Shown: positions 41,950 to 51,026 of the stretch, one piece after another
Layout: every line of letters starts with the position of its first letter
Position numbering within the stretch: position 1 is the stretch's first letter
DNA from: Cyclobacteriaceae bacterium
GTDB taxonomy: Bacteria > Bacteroidota > Bacteroidia > Cytophagales > Cyclobacteriaceae
DNA: 64,000 nucleotides
Direction of reading: 5' to 3'
Assembly (NCBI GenBank): GCA_028284125.1
Contig: JANQSI010000018.1
Span: forward strand, 547,093 to 611,092
Made by a program: the position numbers and the translations under genes
The notes under the pieces: model-generated
What the model was told of the DNA's origin: nothing
The model's input: only the letters and a program-made list of their open reading frames with translations
The model's database searches: none

Positions 41950-42019
41950 GTAACACCGACGTTACAAACCTAATATCAGTTTAACAGTATAGTAACACCG
42001 CTATTCGGAGGAGTTAACA
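41950..42019 (+). promoter_or_regulatory. Phased TTAACA/GTAACA repeats, PhoB-box-like
   Basis: Hexamers GTAACA (41950), GTTACA (41961), TTAACA (41981), GTAACA (41992) and TTAACA (42014) start 11, 20, 11 and 22 bp apart. Near-11-bp phasing of direct repeats is typical of PhoB/OmpR-type regulators. They lie 70-140 bp before the lipoprotein gene. Confidence 0.45.
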
Positions 42020-42089
42020 TCAGGCGGCAAGATTTGCGTCCACAAATTGATATTGAATTCTTACACAAAATCTTAATTACTTACTAAAA

Positions 42090-43883
42090 ATGAGAAACTT
42101 ATTAGCTATCGCGACCTTAATTACAGGTACCCTATTCGTGGTATCCTGTTCTGACGATGATGCACCAGTAGATTTGGATGCTCCTGTTGTAACAGCTCCA
42201 TCTGCGTCTTCTGCTCAGGTTGGAACTGACGTAACGATCGATTTCCCATACACTGCTGCTGCAGGTTTTACTTCATCTGCATTATCAGGAGTTACTGGCG
42301 GAACTGCTACAGTAACTACTGATGGTACTGCTGGAGCTACTTCTGGAACTATCACTGTTACTTTCTCAGCAACTACTGTTGGTGCTGGATCAGTTACATT
42401 GACTGTTACAGATGCAGAAGGAGATACTGGAAATGCTACCGGTGTTGTTACAATTTCTGCTAGTGATGTTCCTGAAATTGAGGACATTCCAGCTACTGCT
42501 TCAATCGAAGCTGAAATGGAGCTTTCTGTTGATGCTACAATCAATATGGAAGATCTTCCTGGAACATTGAATATTACAAAAAATGGTGATGCTTTTGGAA
42601 CTGAAATCGCAATCACTACGGATGGTCAAACGGTAACATTTGCTTACACTCCTACTATCGACGAAGCAAACACAAACCTAACATTTGTTTTCACTGCAGA
42701 AGATTCTGATGGTGACACTGATGAAGTGACTCATGTGTTGACTGTTACTGCTCCCGATTTCCCAACTGTCGTGGTTGATGAAAACATTTCAACAGATGTG
42801 ACTTGGACTGCAGGTAATATTTACGAATTGGCTACTAGAGTAACTGTTGTTTCTGGCGGTAGCTTGACCATTGAGCCTGGTACAGTAATCAAAGGTCAAC
42901 TTGGACAAGGGGAAGCATCTACTGCGCTTCTTGTTGCAAGAGGTGGTTCTATCAATGCAGTAGGTACTGCTGACGATCCAATCATTTTCACTTCAGTAAC
43001 TGATGAGCTTATTCCTGGGCAAATTGTAAGCCCTAACTTAGAAGGAGATGTGACTGGTCTTTGGGGTGGAGTGATCATCTTAGGAAACGATCTTATCTCT
43101 GTATCAGCTGGTACAGAAAACCAAATTGATGGTATTCCTCCATCAGATACCAACGGACTATATGGAGGTTCTGATGACACCGATGATTCTGGAGATTTCT
43201 CCTATGTATCTATTCGACATGCTGGAACTGACATAGGCGATGGTGATGAAATCAACGGATTGACACTTGGAGCGGTAGGAGCTGCAACAACAATCTCTTG
43301 GGTTGAAATCGTAGCGAACAAAGATGATGGTATCGAGTGGTTCGGTGGATCAGTTGATATGACTGGAGCACTTGTTTGGAACAATGGTGATGATGCCCTT
43401 GATAGTGATGAGGCTTGGAACGGAGACTTGACTAACTTCCTAGTTGTTAATCCTGGTAAGAGTGCATTTGAGCTTGATGGGCCTGAAGGAGCTTACATCA
43501 ATGCTGCTAAGCCAAATCATACATTCTCTGATGGATTAGTTTACATCCCATCTGCTGCGGACTGGACATTGGATGTTGATGAAAACTCAAACGTTAACTT
43601 GAGTGATATTTATTTCTACGGATATCCTACAACAGATCCTGCTGGTACTCAAGATTATGCAGCTATGATTGCGTTTGCTAACAGTACATCTAGTCTTACT
43701 AGTTGTGAATATACCTTCCCTGCAGGCGTAACTTATACTGAAGCTGATGTATTTGCCGGAATCCCTGATGCTGAACTTACCGCAGTAGATGCTAACGCTA
43801 ACATGGTTGGACCAACTGACGCTACAGGATTTGAGTGGACATTTGCTTATCAGTCTGGTGCACTTTCAAGCATTGGTCTATAA
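42090..43883 (+). CDS. Secreted/lipoprotein partner of TonB receptor
   Basis: A 597-residue lipoprotein (lipobox TLFVVSCSDDDAPV). Residues 25-230 are Ala/Thr/Val-rich beta domains of Ig or cadherin-like type. The second part opens with TDVTWTAGNIYELATRVTVVSGGSLTIEPGTVIKGQLG, then ALLVARGGSINAVGTADDPIIFTS and a solenoid with EIVANKDDGIEWFGGSVD. I recognise this as a frequent Bacteroidota family often misnamed a multidrug transporter; the beta-solenoid resembles surface-exposed binding proteins. It is transcribed with or just before the TonB receptor, from which a strong terminator separates it. Ligand unknown. Confidence 0.75.
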   Translation: MRNLLAIATLITGTLFVVSCSDDDAPVDLDAPVVTAPSASSAQVGTDVTIDFPYTAAAGFTSSALSGVTGGTATVTTDGTAGATSGTITVTFSATTVGAGSVTLTVTDAEGDTGNATGVVTISASDVPEIEDIPATASIEAEMELSVDATINMEDLPGTLNITKNGDAFGTEIAITTDGQTVTFAYTPTIDEANTNLTFVFTAEDSDGDTDEVTHVLTVTAPDFPTVVVDENISTDVTWTAGNIYELATRVTVVSGGSLTIEPGTVIKGQLGQGEASTALLVARGGSINAVGTADDPIIFTSVTDELIPGQIVSPNLEGDVTGLWGGVIILGNDLISVSAGTENQIDGIPPSDTNGLYGGSDDTDDSGDFSYVSIRHAGTDIGDGDEINGLTLGAVGAATTISWVEIVANKDDGIEWFGGSVDMTGALVWNNGDDALDSDEAWNGDLTNFLVVNPGKSAFELDGPEGAYINAAKPNHTFSDGLVYIPSAADWTLDVDENSNVNLSDIYFYGYPTTDPAGTQDYAAMIAFANSTSSLTSCEYTFPAGVTYTEADVFAGIPDAELTAVDANANMVGPTDATGFEWTFAYQSGALSSIGL

Positions 43884-43920
43884 TCATTGAATGAACTAAT
43901 TTCTTAATACCATATAAACA

Positions 43921-43950
43921 CCCGTTGACCGAAAGGTCAACGGGTTTTTT
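43921..43950 (+). terminator. Terminator between lipoprotein and TonB-receptor genes
   Basis: A 10-bp perfect stem with GAAA loop and T6 tail. Confidence 0.9.
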
Positions 43951-43967
43951 CAATAAAAACCGTCTGA

Positions 43968-43975
43968 TATATTTG
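43968..43975 (+). promoter_or_regulatory. -7 promoter element of the TonB receptor gene
   Basis: TATATTTG is an exact TAnnTTTG, 11 bp before the ATG. A T-run from the terminator takes the -33 position. Confidence 0.5.
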
Positions 43976-43986
43976 CGCAAAATTTT

Positions 43987-46950
43987 ATGAACAACAAGAA
44001 GTTTTTTTTCATCCTGCTTAGTTGCTTACTCACGGCAATGGCTTTCGCTCAAACGGGAATTATTCGAGGTACCGTTATAGAAGAGGCCACAGGAGAACCG
44101 CTGTTTGGTGTTACCGTTCAGATCAAGGGAACAACAAACGGTGCGATCACTGATTTTGATGGAAAATTTGAAATTCAGGCAGATCCTGGAACTTACGATA
44201 TTCAAGCATCTTTCGTTTCTTTTCAGTCTGTAACCATTTCAGGACTCGCTGTGACTGCTGGTGAAGTCACGGTAATTGATCAAATTAGAATGGCAGAGGA
44301 TGTTGAGTTACTCGAAGAAGTGGTAATTACGGCAGAAGTGATAAGAACCACAGAAGCAGCTTTAATGACTGTAAAAAGAAAATCGGCTAACCTTATCGAT
44401 GGAATTTCTGCTGCGAGCTTTAGAAAAATTGGTGATGCGGATGCAGCCGGCGCTGTGAAAAGGGTCACGGGAGTTTCTGTAGAAGGTGGGAAATATGTGT
44501 ACGTCCGTGGACTTGGTGACAGATACTCAAAAACCATGTTGAATGGTGTAGATATACCAGGACTAGACCCAGACAAGAACTCAATCCAGATTGATATTTT
44601 CCCTACCAATTTGATCAACAACATGATTGTTTCAAAAACTGCTAGTGCAGATCTTCCAGCTGATTTCACTGGGGGTTTGACAAACATTGAAACCAAGGAT
44701 TTTCCTGATCAAAAAATCTTGGAAGTTTCTGGAAGCGTAGGCTATAATTCTTCTATGCACTTTAACTCATCTTTTATTACGGATGAGGGAAGTAGTACGG
44801 ACTGGCTTGGCTTTGATGGAGGCCGAAGGGAACTTCCATCTAACGCAATTAGTGGTGATTTACCACAACCATTCATTGATCAGGAGACAGATGTAAATCA
44901 ATTTGCACGCCAATTTAACACTGAATTGGGTGCAACGACTACTACCAGCTTTATGGATTTCTCACTGGGATTTACTATTGGGAATCAGAAAAAATTAGCG
45001 AATGAAAATACCCTGGGCTATTTCCTGACTTCAACCTACAGACGTAGCACAGAATTTTTTGATGATCAGGTATATGGCGATTGGCAAAGAACTTCCGAAG
45101 GAGATGTTAATGATTTTGAACTAATTCCAGCTAAGTTACGATCTGGATCTGAATCAGAAATCAACGTGCTGCTAGGAGGACTTGCTGGAGTTGCTTATAA
45201 AACAAATTTGTCTAAGTATCAATTCACTGCTATGCATTTGCAAAATGGTGTGAATAAGGCAGGTCAGTTCTTTGATGAAGTTGATCCAACGCAACGTGCA
45301 AGAGGTACTTCCACTTACGATGGAGTGACTGACATCTTAGAATACAATCAAAGAGGTGTTTCCAATTTTATGTTACGAGGAGAACACTATACACAAAATG
45401 AATCTTGGGAATTGGACTGGACCTTATCACCTACATTATCAAAAATTGAGGATCCTGATGTAAGGTTTACCACATTCACAATCAGTGAAGCAGATGGATC
45501 ATCCGTTTTTGATTCTGGAGGGGGTGGATTCCCTGCAAGACTTTGGAGGTTTCTGGATGAGCAAAACTATGTTGGTTCATTTAATGCCAAGAAAGAAATT
45601 AGCGCTTTTGGAAGAGATGGTAACTTCAAATTTGGTGTGTACAATGTTCTCAAAGATCGTGACTATGAAATTAAGCGGCTGGATGTTTCTTTCTTAGGTA
45701 TCAGCGGAGCCTTAGATCCCTGGTCTGGAAACGTAAATGAAGTCCTATTACCAGAAAACATATTCCCTAGCGACAGAGATTTGTATTACCCTCAACCTTC
45801 TTATCTAATTGTAAACTCTAATGCTTATGAAGCCAATTCAAACACTTCTGCGTTTTATGTTTCGACAGAAATCACACCGACAAACAATCTAAAGGCAATC
45901 GTTGGTTTAAGGGCAGAAAACTATGTTCAAAATCACTCAGGTAGAGATCAGAGTGCAGCGAGGGAAATACGATCGGCGGTTCAAGGGGGTGAAGACCTAG
46001 CCACTGCAGAACGAAGACTTAGAGACCAAGGAAGCAATATTTTGATCGATGAAGAAGTGCTAAACTCCTTCGATCTTTTTCCTTCCGCAAACTTTGTGTA
46101 TTCACTCAATGAAAAACAAAATTTAAGATTATCTTATTCAAGAACGATTGCAAGGCCTTCATTTAAGGAGATTTCATTTGCAGAAATTGTGGACCCAATC
46201 AGTGACCGGGTGTTCATTGGTTCACTTTTTGAGTTCCCAGAGTGGGACGGAGACTTGAAAGAAACACGAATCAACAACATCGATCTTCGTTGGGAACTAT
46301 TCATGAATGCTGGACAATTGTTTTCTGTGAGTGCATTCTATAAGTCTTTTGATGCACCCATTGAAATGGTTCAAATCCCAGTGGCTAGAACTTCATTGAC
46401 TTTTCAACCACGAAACGTAGGAAGTGGTGAAGTACTTGGATTTGAGTTTGAGTTCAGAAAAACATTGGATTTTATTTCTCCTTCACTCTCCAAGTTCACG
46501 GCGAACGGGAATGTAACAATTGTTAATTCTACCATCGAAATGTCACCTGATGAATTCAATGCGAGGGTTGCTTTTGAAAAGAATGGAGAGAGTATTGATA
46601 ATGAAAGAGAAATGGCGGGTCAAGCGCCTTACATCATTAATGCGGGACTTCAGTACGAAGATTTTGACAAAGGATTAGAAGCTGGGTTGTTCTACAACGT
46701 TCAAGGAGAAACATTGATATTGGTTGGAGGAAGTGGAACGAATCCAGATGTATTTTCCGAACCTTTCCATAGTCTGAATTTCAACCTTAACAAAAGCATC
46801 GGTGACAGGGTTTCCCTCAACTTTAGCGTTTCTAACATTTTAAATGATGTGAGAGAAGAGTTCTATCAAGCATTCAATGCGACAGAACAGCTCTATACTA
46901 GATTTAGCCCCGGAACCGCAGTTGGTTTTGGATTTAAGTATAATTTTTAA
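43987..46950 (+). CDS. TonB-dependent outer-membrane receptor
   Basis: A 987-residue receptor: signal peptide, carboxypeptidase-regulatory-like domain (about 22-110, IIRGTVIEEATGEPLFGVTVQIKG), plug (about 125-240 with VKRVTGVSVEGGKYVYVRGLGDRY, LNGVDIPGLDPDKNSIQIDIFP and ADFTGGLTNIET) and a large barrel ending in VGFGFKYNF. It has no SusD partner, and the lipoprotein upstream takes that place. The substrate is not evident; the Pho-box-like region before the lipoprotein gene suggests phosphate regulation (inference). Confidence 0.88.
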   Translation: MNNKKFFFILLSCLLTAMAFAQTGIIRGTVIEEATGEPLFGVTVQIKGTTNGAITDFDGKFEIQADPGTYDIQASFVSFQSVTISGLAVTAGEVTVIDQIRMAEDVELLEEVVITAEVIRTTEAALMTVKRKSANLIDGISAASFRKIGDADAAGAVKRVTGVSVEGGKYVYVRGLGDRYSKTMLNGVDIPGLDPDKNSIQIDIFPTNLINNMIVSKTASADLPADFTGGLTNIETKDFPDQKILEVSGSVGYNSSMHFNSSFITDEGSSTDWLGFDGGRRELPSNAISGDLPQPFIDQETDVNQFARQFNTELGATTTTSFMDFSLGFTIGNQKKLANENTLGYFLTSTYRRSTEFFDDQVYGDWQRTSEGDVNDFELIPAKLRSGSESEINVLLGGLAGVAYKTNLSKYQFTAMHLQNGVNKAGQFFDEVDPTQRARGTSTYDGVTDILEYNQRGVSNFMLRGEHYTQNESWELDWTLSPTLSKIEDPDVRFTTFTISEADGSSVFDSGGGGFPARLWRFLDEQNYVGSFNAKKEISAFGRDGNFKFGVYNVLKDRDYEIKRLDVSFLGISGALDPWSGNVNEVLLPENIFPSDRDLYYPQPSYLIVNSNAYEANSNTSAFYVSTEITPTNNLKAIVGLRAENYVQNHSGRDQSAAREIRSAVQGGEDLATAERRLRDQGSNILIDEEVLNSFDLFPSANFVYSLNEKQNLRLSYSRTIARPSFKEISFAEIVDPISDRVFIGSLFEFPEWDGDLKETRINNIDLRWELFMNAGQLFSVSAFYKSFDAPIEMVQIPVARTSLTFQPRNVGSGEVLGFEFEFRKTLDFISPSLSKFTANGNVTIVNSTIEMSPDEFNARVAFEKNGESIDNEREMAGQAPYIINAGLQYEDFDKGLEAGLFYNVQGETLILVGGSGTNPDVFSEPFHSLNFNLNKSIGDRVSLNFSVSNILNDVREEFYQAFNATEQLYTRFSPGTAVGFGFKYNF

Positions 46951-46964
46951 GAGAAGTTATAAAG

Positions 46965-46991
46965 AAAAAGGGCTCGAAAGAGCCCTTTTTT
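46965..46991. terminator. Terminator after TonB-receptor gene
   Basis: GGGCTC-GAAA-GAGCCC with flanking A5 and T6; it also runs to the stop codon of the opposing gene at 46990, so both may use it. Confidence 0.85.
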
Positions 46992-47397
46992 ATATGTTAT
47001 TAAATGTCGGACATTCTTCCTGACCTTTTCTAGGCCCATCTCGGAAAACTTTTAATTCATCCACTCTAAGCTTAAACAATCTAGTTAGCTCTTTGCATTT
47101 GCATGGATTGAAAGTTTCTTCTCCATATTTTCTTCTGGTTATATCATAGCCTTCCGGATAGAGCATCTTCATATGCCGTTCTTTATACTGTAGCCAGTAG
47201 ACCTGGGATTCACCCAATCTTTTGAGGAAAAGTGTCTCACTTTCATAATTAGCTTTTATTTGATCCATGACCGTTTTCATTTCTACAGCTAAGGCGTTCC
47301 ATTCATCACAAGGAGCAGTAGCGTTTTGGTTGGTACAACTTGCAGCACCTATAATGATAGATATTAGAAATAATGCTTTGTATGATAGACGTTTCAT
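46990..47397 (-). CDS. Small Cys-containing lipoprotein, unknown
   Basis: A 135-residue protein with a lipobox (IIIGAASCTNQ). Four further Cys occur (APCDEW, NPCKCKE, EECP), likely two disulfides. The middle is helical (VEMKTVMDQIKANYESETLFLKRL, WLQYKERHMKMLYPEGYDI). It has loose resemblance to LprI-type lysozyme-inhibitor domains, which I do not press. Convergent with the TonB receptor. Confidence 0.6.
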   Translation of the reverse strand: MKRLSYKALFLISIIIGAASCTNQNATAPCDEWNALAVEMKTVMDQIKANYESETLFLKRLGESQVYWLQYKERHMKMLYPEGYDITRRKYGEETFNPCKCKELTRLFKLRVDELKVFRDGPRKGQEECPTFNNI

Positions 47398-47482
47398 TTT
47401 GGTTAAATCTTGTTCAGTTGAAATAGTGGGCGAAACTAGTGACAGAATATTAATTGAATGTTACTTGATGGTAGATTAACAA

Positions 47483-47510
47483 AAAAAGGGAGGTGTTAAC
47501 CTCCCTTTTT
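47483..47510. terminator. Terminator downstream of the 47527 gene
   Basis: GGGAGGT and ACCTCCC with a 4-nt loop, flanked by A7 and T5. It follows the stop of the large minus-strand gene at 47527. Confidence 0.8.
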
Positions 47511-47526
47511 GTTAAAGAGTAGTTCC

Positions 47527-50262
47527 TTATCTCTTTAGGATCATTTTGTTTGTACCAATGATATTACCGTCTGCGATAAGCGCATAAACATACATACCAG
47601 GATCAAGGTCATGACCTTTCAGGTTTACCCGCACCGCACCTCTGGAGTTGACTGGTATAGTTTTGAGTTGTCTTCCTTGTAGATCGTAAACAACAAGTTC
47701 AGCATTTATGATTGAATTTGGTAAATTCAGGTCAACCGAGGTTTCAACCGAAAATGGATTGGGTTTATTTTGCTCCAGCTTGAATCCTTCGTTTAATGAT
47801 TGGTTAAAAGGGGATTTCTCATTGCCTCCATTTTGCTTTTTAAGCGCAATTAGTTCTTCATTCAATTGGTCAATAGTTGCTTGCTGCGTTTCGATCATTT
47901 CGCTCAATTCCTGAACAGCTTTTGTTAATGGTACAACAAATTCTGCGTATCGAATGCTAAACTTTCCGCCTCTTGAGTTTGGTTTGTCTACGCCCGAAAA
48001 TACGTAACCATCTTTATCGATTAATTCTTGGACTTCCTGAGCAACAAAACCAATGGTTTGTTTTGAAAGTCCAGGCCTTTTATAAGTTTGTGTACCATTC
48101 TCATCTAGTTTGGTATTGACCCCCAAAAATCTATCTAGTTTATTTATGTCAACATTGTAGCTAACTGGCCTAAGCTTATTAATGAATTTCAGCCCGGGAA
48201 CATTTTCCTTAACATTTTTCTTGAACCTTCCATCTGAAAGGGTACTCCACGAGACTTCACCTCCTATACTAGTTACCGATGTATTTCCAATAACTATATG
48301 ATTCGATTCCAAAACTGTTGCACCATTTCCAATTGCTGTTGTATTATTCAAAAAAGATGAATCTTGAGCTGGTCCAGCCAGATATCCAATTGCTGTATTG
48401 TAATCTCCGGTAATGTTCTCTGATAATGAATTCCGACCCAAAGCTGTATTGTAATCTCCTATGGTATTTTGAGATAAAGAAGAATTGCCGACAGCTGTGT
48501 TTAGACTACCTTCAGTATTATCATCCAACGCTCTTGACCCAATTCCAACATTATATGAACCTGTTGTATTATCTTTTAAACTCCAATCTCCAAACCCTGA
48601 GTTGTAAATACCGGTTGTATTAAAACGCAATGCCTCAATACCAAAAGCATTATTGTATCCCCCAGTAGTATTATTTTCTAAGCTTCGCGACCCTATGGCA
48701 GTATTATAATCTGCTGTACTGTTAGATAGTGCAAGGTACCCAATCGCTACATTTTCATCACCAACAACATTATCAAATAAACTATAGTATCCTATGGCAA
48801 CATTTCTATCGCCATTTGTAAGCGAATAGAGTGCCGCTCGCCCAATAGCTGTATTTCTGCTTCCCGAAAGAATTGATTGTCCGCTGAGACTGCCAATAAA
48901 TAAACTCTCAGATCCTTCAGAATGAATGAACTTTGCTCCGGTTTTATAGATGGCGCTATCGAAATACATGTTTCTGAACATTTTTGTCCCGGAGCCTAAA
49001 TCATGAGTTCTAGTAACATCTGGTAATATATTTTGAGTAGCGGTATGATCTCCCATGTTATCATTAAGTGAAGACAGGTCTAAAGTATAATCAGCAACTC
49101 CGTCCCCTTCAAGACTTAATTCAAGAGTTGCTCCGTTAAGGTTTAGTTTATCAATACCCTGATCGTCAGTATTATCCAGATAGGAAGATAAATTAACAGA
49201 AGTAGCGTCTCCACTAAGGGAGAGAGTGTTACCACTTAATTGTAAATCTTGTGAATCGGTATTATCTAAATAAGAAGATAAACTAACAGAATTTCCACTT
49301 TCTATTGAAAGTGTATTGGATACAAGGGTTAATGTCTGATCATCTGTGTTTACTGAGGAAACATTTAGTTTTCCTCCGGACCATGATAACCCCGTGCCGG
49401 CAATTTGAGAACCTCTTTCTGAGTAAGCTGTGTTCCAATTACTCGAATTTCCCCCTGTCGCCCGGATTGACCCATTGACATCCAATTTATACGAAGATGA
49501 CGGACTTGTGGTATTAATTCCAACAGTTCCATTGGTTTGGACAATGAATCGACTCCCATTTCCTCCTACCTGTAAAGTGCCATCTGTTCTCATAACTCCG
49601 GTATTATGGTAAAAACTTTTGTTTCCATAAGTCCGAATCCACGTAGCATCCGACATATAAATTCCGCCTCCATATGATCCGTTGTACCATCCGGTAGCTC
49701 CATAACTCCTGTGCCATCCCCCGCCATTATCAATTACTGTTACTCCATCTATCTGTATTCCATTGTTGGCATGCACAGTGCCTGATGCTGTTATCGTACC
49801 GGTGGACTCAAAAGCTCCGTTGATCTTTATTTGATTAGAACTGAAATCTCCCCAAATTAGTGGACTCGAAGTATTTGTGTTATCGATATAAAGTTTGTTG
49901 GAACCCGTTTCATTGTAACCAGCATTGTATCCTATGAAGACATTATCGCTTCCAAATATATTATTGTACCCTGAGTACGAACCAAAGAAACTATTTCTAT
50001 CGCCTTCCTCATTGTTATTTCCAGCACGAAATCCAAAGAAGGAGTTGTTATCTCCATTTACCATTTCCTTTCCAGCATAATAACCAAAATAGGAATTGTT
50101 ATCACCGCCATTGTTATCGCCAGCTCGCTCACCAAATGAAGACGTATAGGCTCCTGTTGAGCCAGCAGCAGTTCCATAACTTGTGTTTCCTTGGCTATAT
50201 GAGGTGTAACTTAAGAATAGAGAAATTGATAAGATCATTAAAATTTTTGGTAGTGTTTTCAT
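47527..50262 (-). CDS. T9SS-exported YadA-head / S74-chaperone protein
   Basis: A 911-residue exported protein. Residues 24-160 are short Gly/Asn/Phe repeats (GDNNSYFGYYAGKEM, GDRNSFFGSYSGYN) resembling YadA head motifs. A stalk-like, Leu/Ser-rich part (TLTLVSNTLSIESGNSVSLSSYLDN) follows. A second head block at about 464-640 has eight near-23-residue repeats (NTAIGRAALYSLTNGDRNVAIGYYSL class). Residues about 668-790 are an S74-type intramolecular chaperone (WSTLSDGRFKKNVKENVPGLKFINKLRPVSY), then a coiled coil (LSEMIETQQATIDQLNEELIALKK). The end (about 825-911) is a T9SS sorting domain (NKPNPFSVETSVDLNLP, VVYDLQGRQLKTIP, DPGMYVYALIADG). A trimeric adhesin is implied. Confidence 0.8.
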   Translation of the reverse strand: MKTLPKILMILSISLFLSYTSYSQGNTSYGTAAGSTGAYTSSFGERAGDNNGGDNNSYFGYYAGKEMVNGDNNSFFGFRAGNNNEEGDRNSFFGSYSGYNNIFGSDNVFIGYNAGYNETGSNKLYIDNTNTSSPLIWGDFSSNQIKINGAFESTGTITASGTVHANNGIQIDGVTVIDNGGGWHRSYGATGWYNGSYGGGIYMSDATWIRTYGNKSFYHNTGVMRTDGTLQVGGNGSRFIVQTNGTVGINTTSPSSSYKLDVNGSIRATGGNSSNWNTAYSERGSQIAGTGLSWSGGKLNVSSVNTDDQTLTLVSNTLSIESGNSVSLSSYLDNTDSQDLQLSGNTLSLSGDATSVNLSSYLDNTDDQGIDKLNLNGATLELSLEGDGVADYTLDLSSLNDNMGDHTATQNILPDVTRTHDLGSGTKMFRNMYFDSAIYKTGAKFIHSEGSESLFIGSLSGQSILSGSRNTAIGRAALYSLTNGDRNVAIGYYSLFDNVVGDENVAIGYLALSNSTADYNTAIGSRSLENNTTGGYNNAFGIEALRFNTTGIYNSGFGDWSLKDNTTGSYNVGIGSRALDDNTEGSLNTAVGNSSLSQNTIGDYNTALGRNSLSENITGDYNTAIGYLAGPAQDSSFLNNTTAIGNGATVLESNHIVIGNTSVTSIGGEVSWSTLSDGRFKKNVKENVPGLKFINKLRPVSYNVDINKLDRFLGVNTKLDENGTQTYKRPGLSKQTIGFVAQEVQELIDKDGYVFSGVDKPNSRGGKFSIRYAEFVVPLTKAVQELSEMIETQQATIDQLNEELIALKKQNGGNEKSPFNQSLNEGFKLEQNKPNPFSVETSVDLNLPNSIINAELVVYDLQGRQLKTIPVNSRGAVRVNLKGHDLDPGMYVYALIADGNIIGTNKMILKR

Positions 50263-50419
50263 AATGTAGAAATTTTAGTGTATTATGAAACTTACTACTA
50301 AACGTTATAAATGAATAGAGAAAACGGTTATGTCTTAGTTAAGGGTTTGTTAAACCTTATCAGTTCTGGGCAGAAGCATTTCAAAAAACAAAATCGAGTT
50401 CTTCAGGGGCTTTAACAAC

Positions 50420-50995
50420 TCAATTTCCCTCTACTTTTCTAATCTCCTCCTTCAATCTTTCAATTTCTTCACGCTTTGAATTCAGGTTATTTAGTGCCTC
50501 AGATTTATCTTCATCATCTAGTGCCGACTCATACTGACTTGAATATTTTTCAGCTTCCAATTCCTTTAGCTTGAGTTCGCCTAAATAGTGTTGAATGTAA
50601 AAATCTTTCTTGAAATCCTTCAGAAGTTCCTCCACCTGGACTTTATATTTTTTCTCCTCAAGGCCTATTTTGAATTTGGTAGCTGAAGCATCAGCGAGGG
50701 TTTGTGAGTAAATGGTCAGGTCAACATTTCCATCGGTAGTTGTGGAGGGGATCTTCACTTTGTAGAACTCTCGCATGTCAATCGGGTTTCCAAATTGTCG
50801 AGCATATTTCCACCAACCTCTTCTTACTTCTTCACGTGAAAAGTCAAATGAGCTGACATAACCTGTAAGTATTTTTCCTTCTAATCCAAGGCTTGTTTCG
50901 GTCACAATCAAGTCGAATTTTTTCTGACCAAAAGCGACACTAGATCCAAACAAAATAACTGCAAGGAAAGTATTTTTATAAACCTTAATTTTCAT
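50420..50995 (-). CDS. Exported protein with C-terminal coiled coil, unknown
   Basis: A 191-residue protein with a signal peptide (MKIKVYKNTFLAVILFGSSVAFGQ). The mature part has a beta-rich segment (KKFDLIVTETSLGLEGKILTGYVSSFDF) and then a long helix, strongly charged, ending in SKREEIERLKEEIRKVEGN. No family recognised. The start ATG at 50993-50995 is divergent from the TIGR01777 gene. Confidence 0.65.
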   Translation of the reverse strand: MKIKVYKNTFLAVILFGSSVAFGQKKFDLIVTETSLGLEGKILTGYVSSFDFSREEVRRGWWKYARQFGNPIDMREFYKVKIPSTTTDGNVDLTIYSQTLADASATKFKIGLEEKKYKVQVEELLKDFKKDFYIQHYLGELKLKELEAEKYSSQYESALDDEDKSEALNNLNSKREEIERLKEEIRKVEGN

Positions 50996-51026
50996 GACTG
51001 ATTCTTCATCAAAGCTACGCTCACAA

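Noticed and set aside
42215..42616. Long open frame on the minus strand inside the lipoprotein gene
   Set aside because: It follows from the Ala/Thr/Ser-rich repeat codons of the plus-strand gene; no start context, no known domain.
44280..44696. Minus-strand frame of 138 codons inside the TonB receptor
   Set aside because: Shadow of the plug domain, which is clearly coding on the plus strand.
48340..48870. Regular repeats suggestive of a CRISPR array
   Set aside because: The period is about 69 bp, in frame, and encodes the 23-residue head repeats; the units vary at synonymous sites and there are no spacers.
50994..51026. Earlier start of the TIGR01777 gene
   Set aside because: The start overlaps the start codon of the divergent gene, and the cofactor loop normally lies at the very N-terminus (ATG at 51027).
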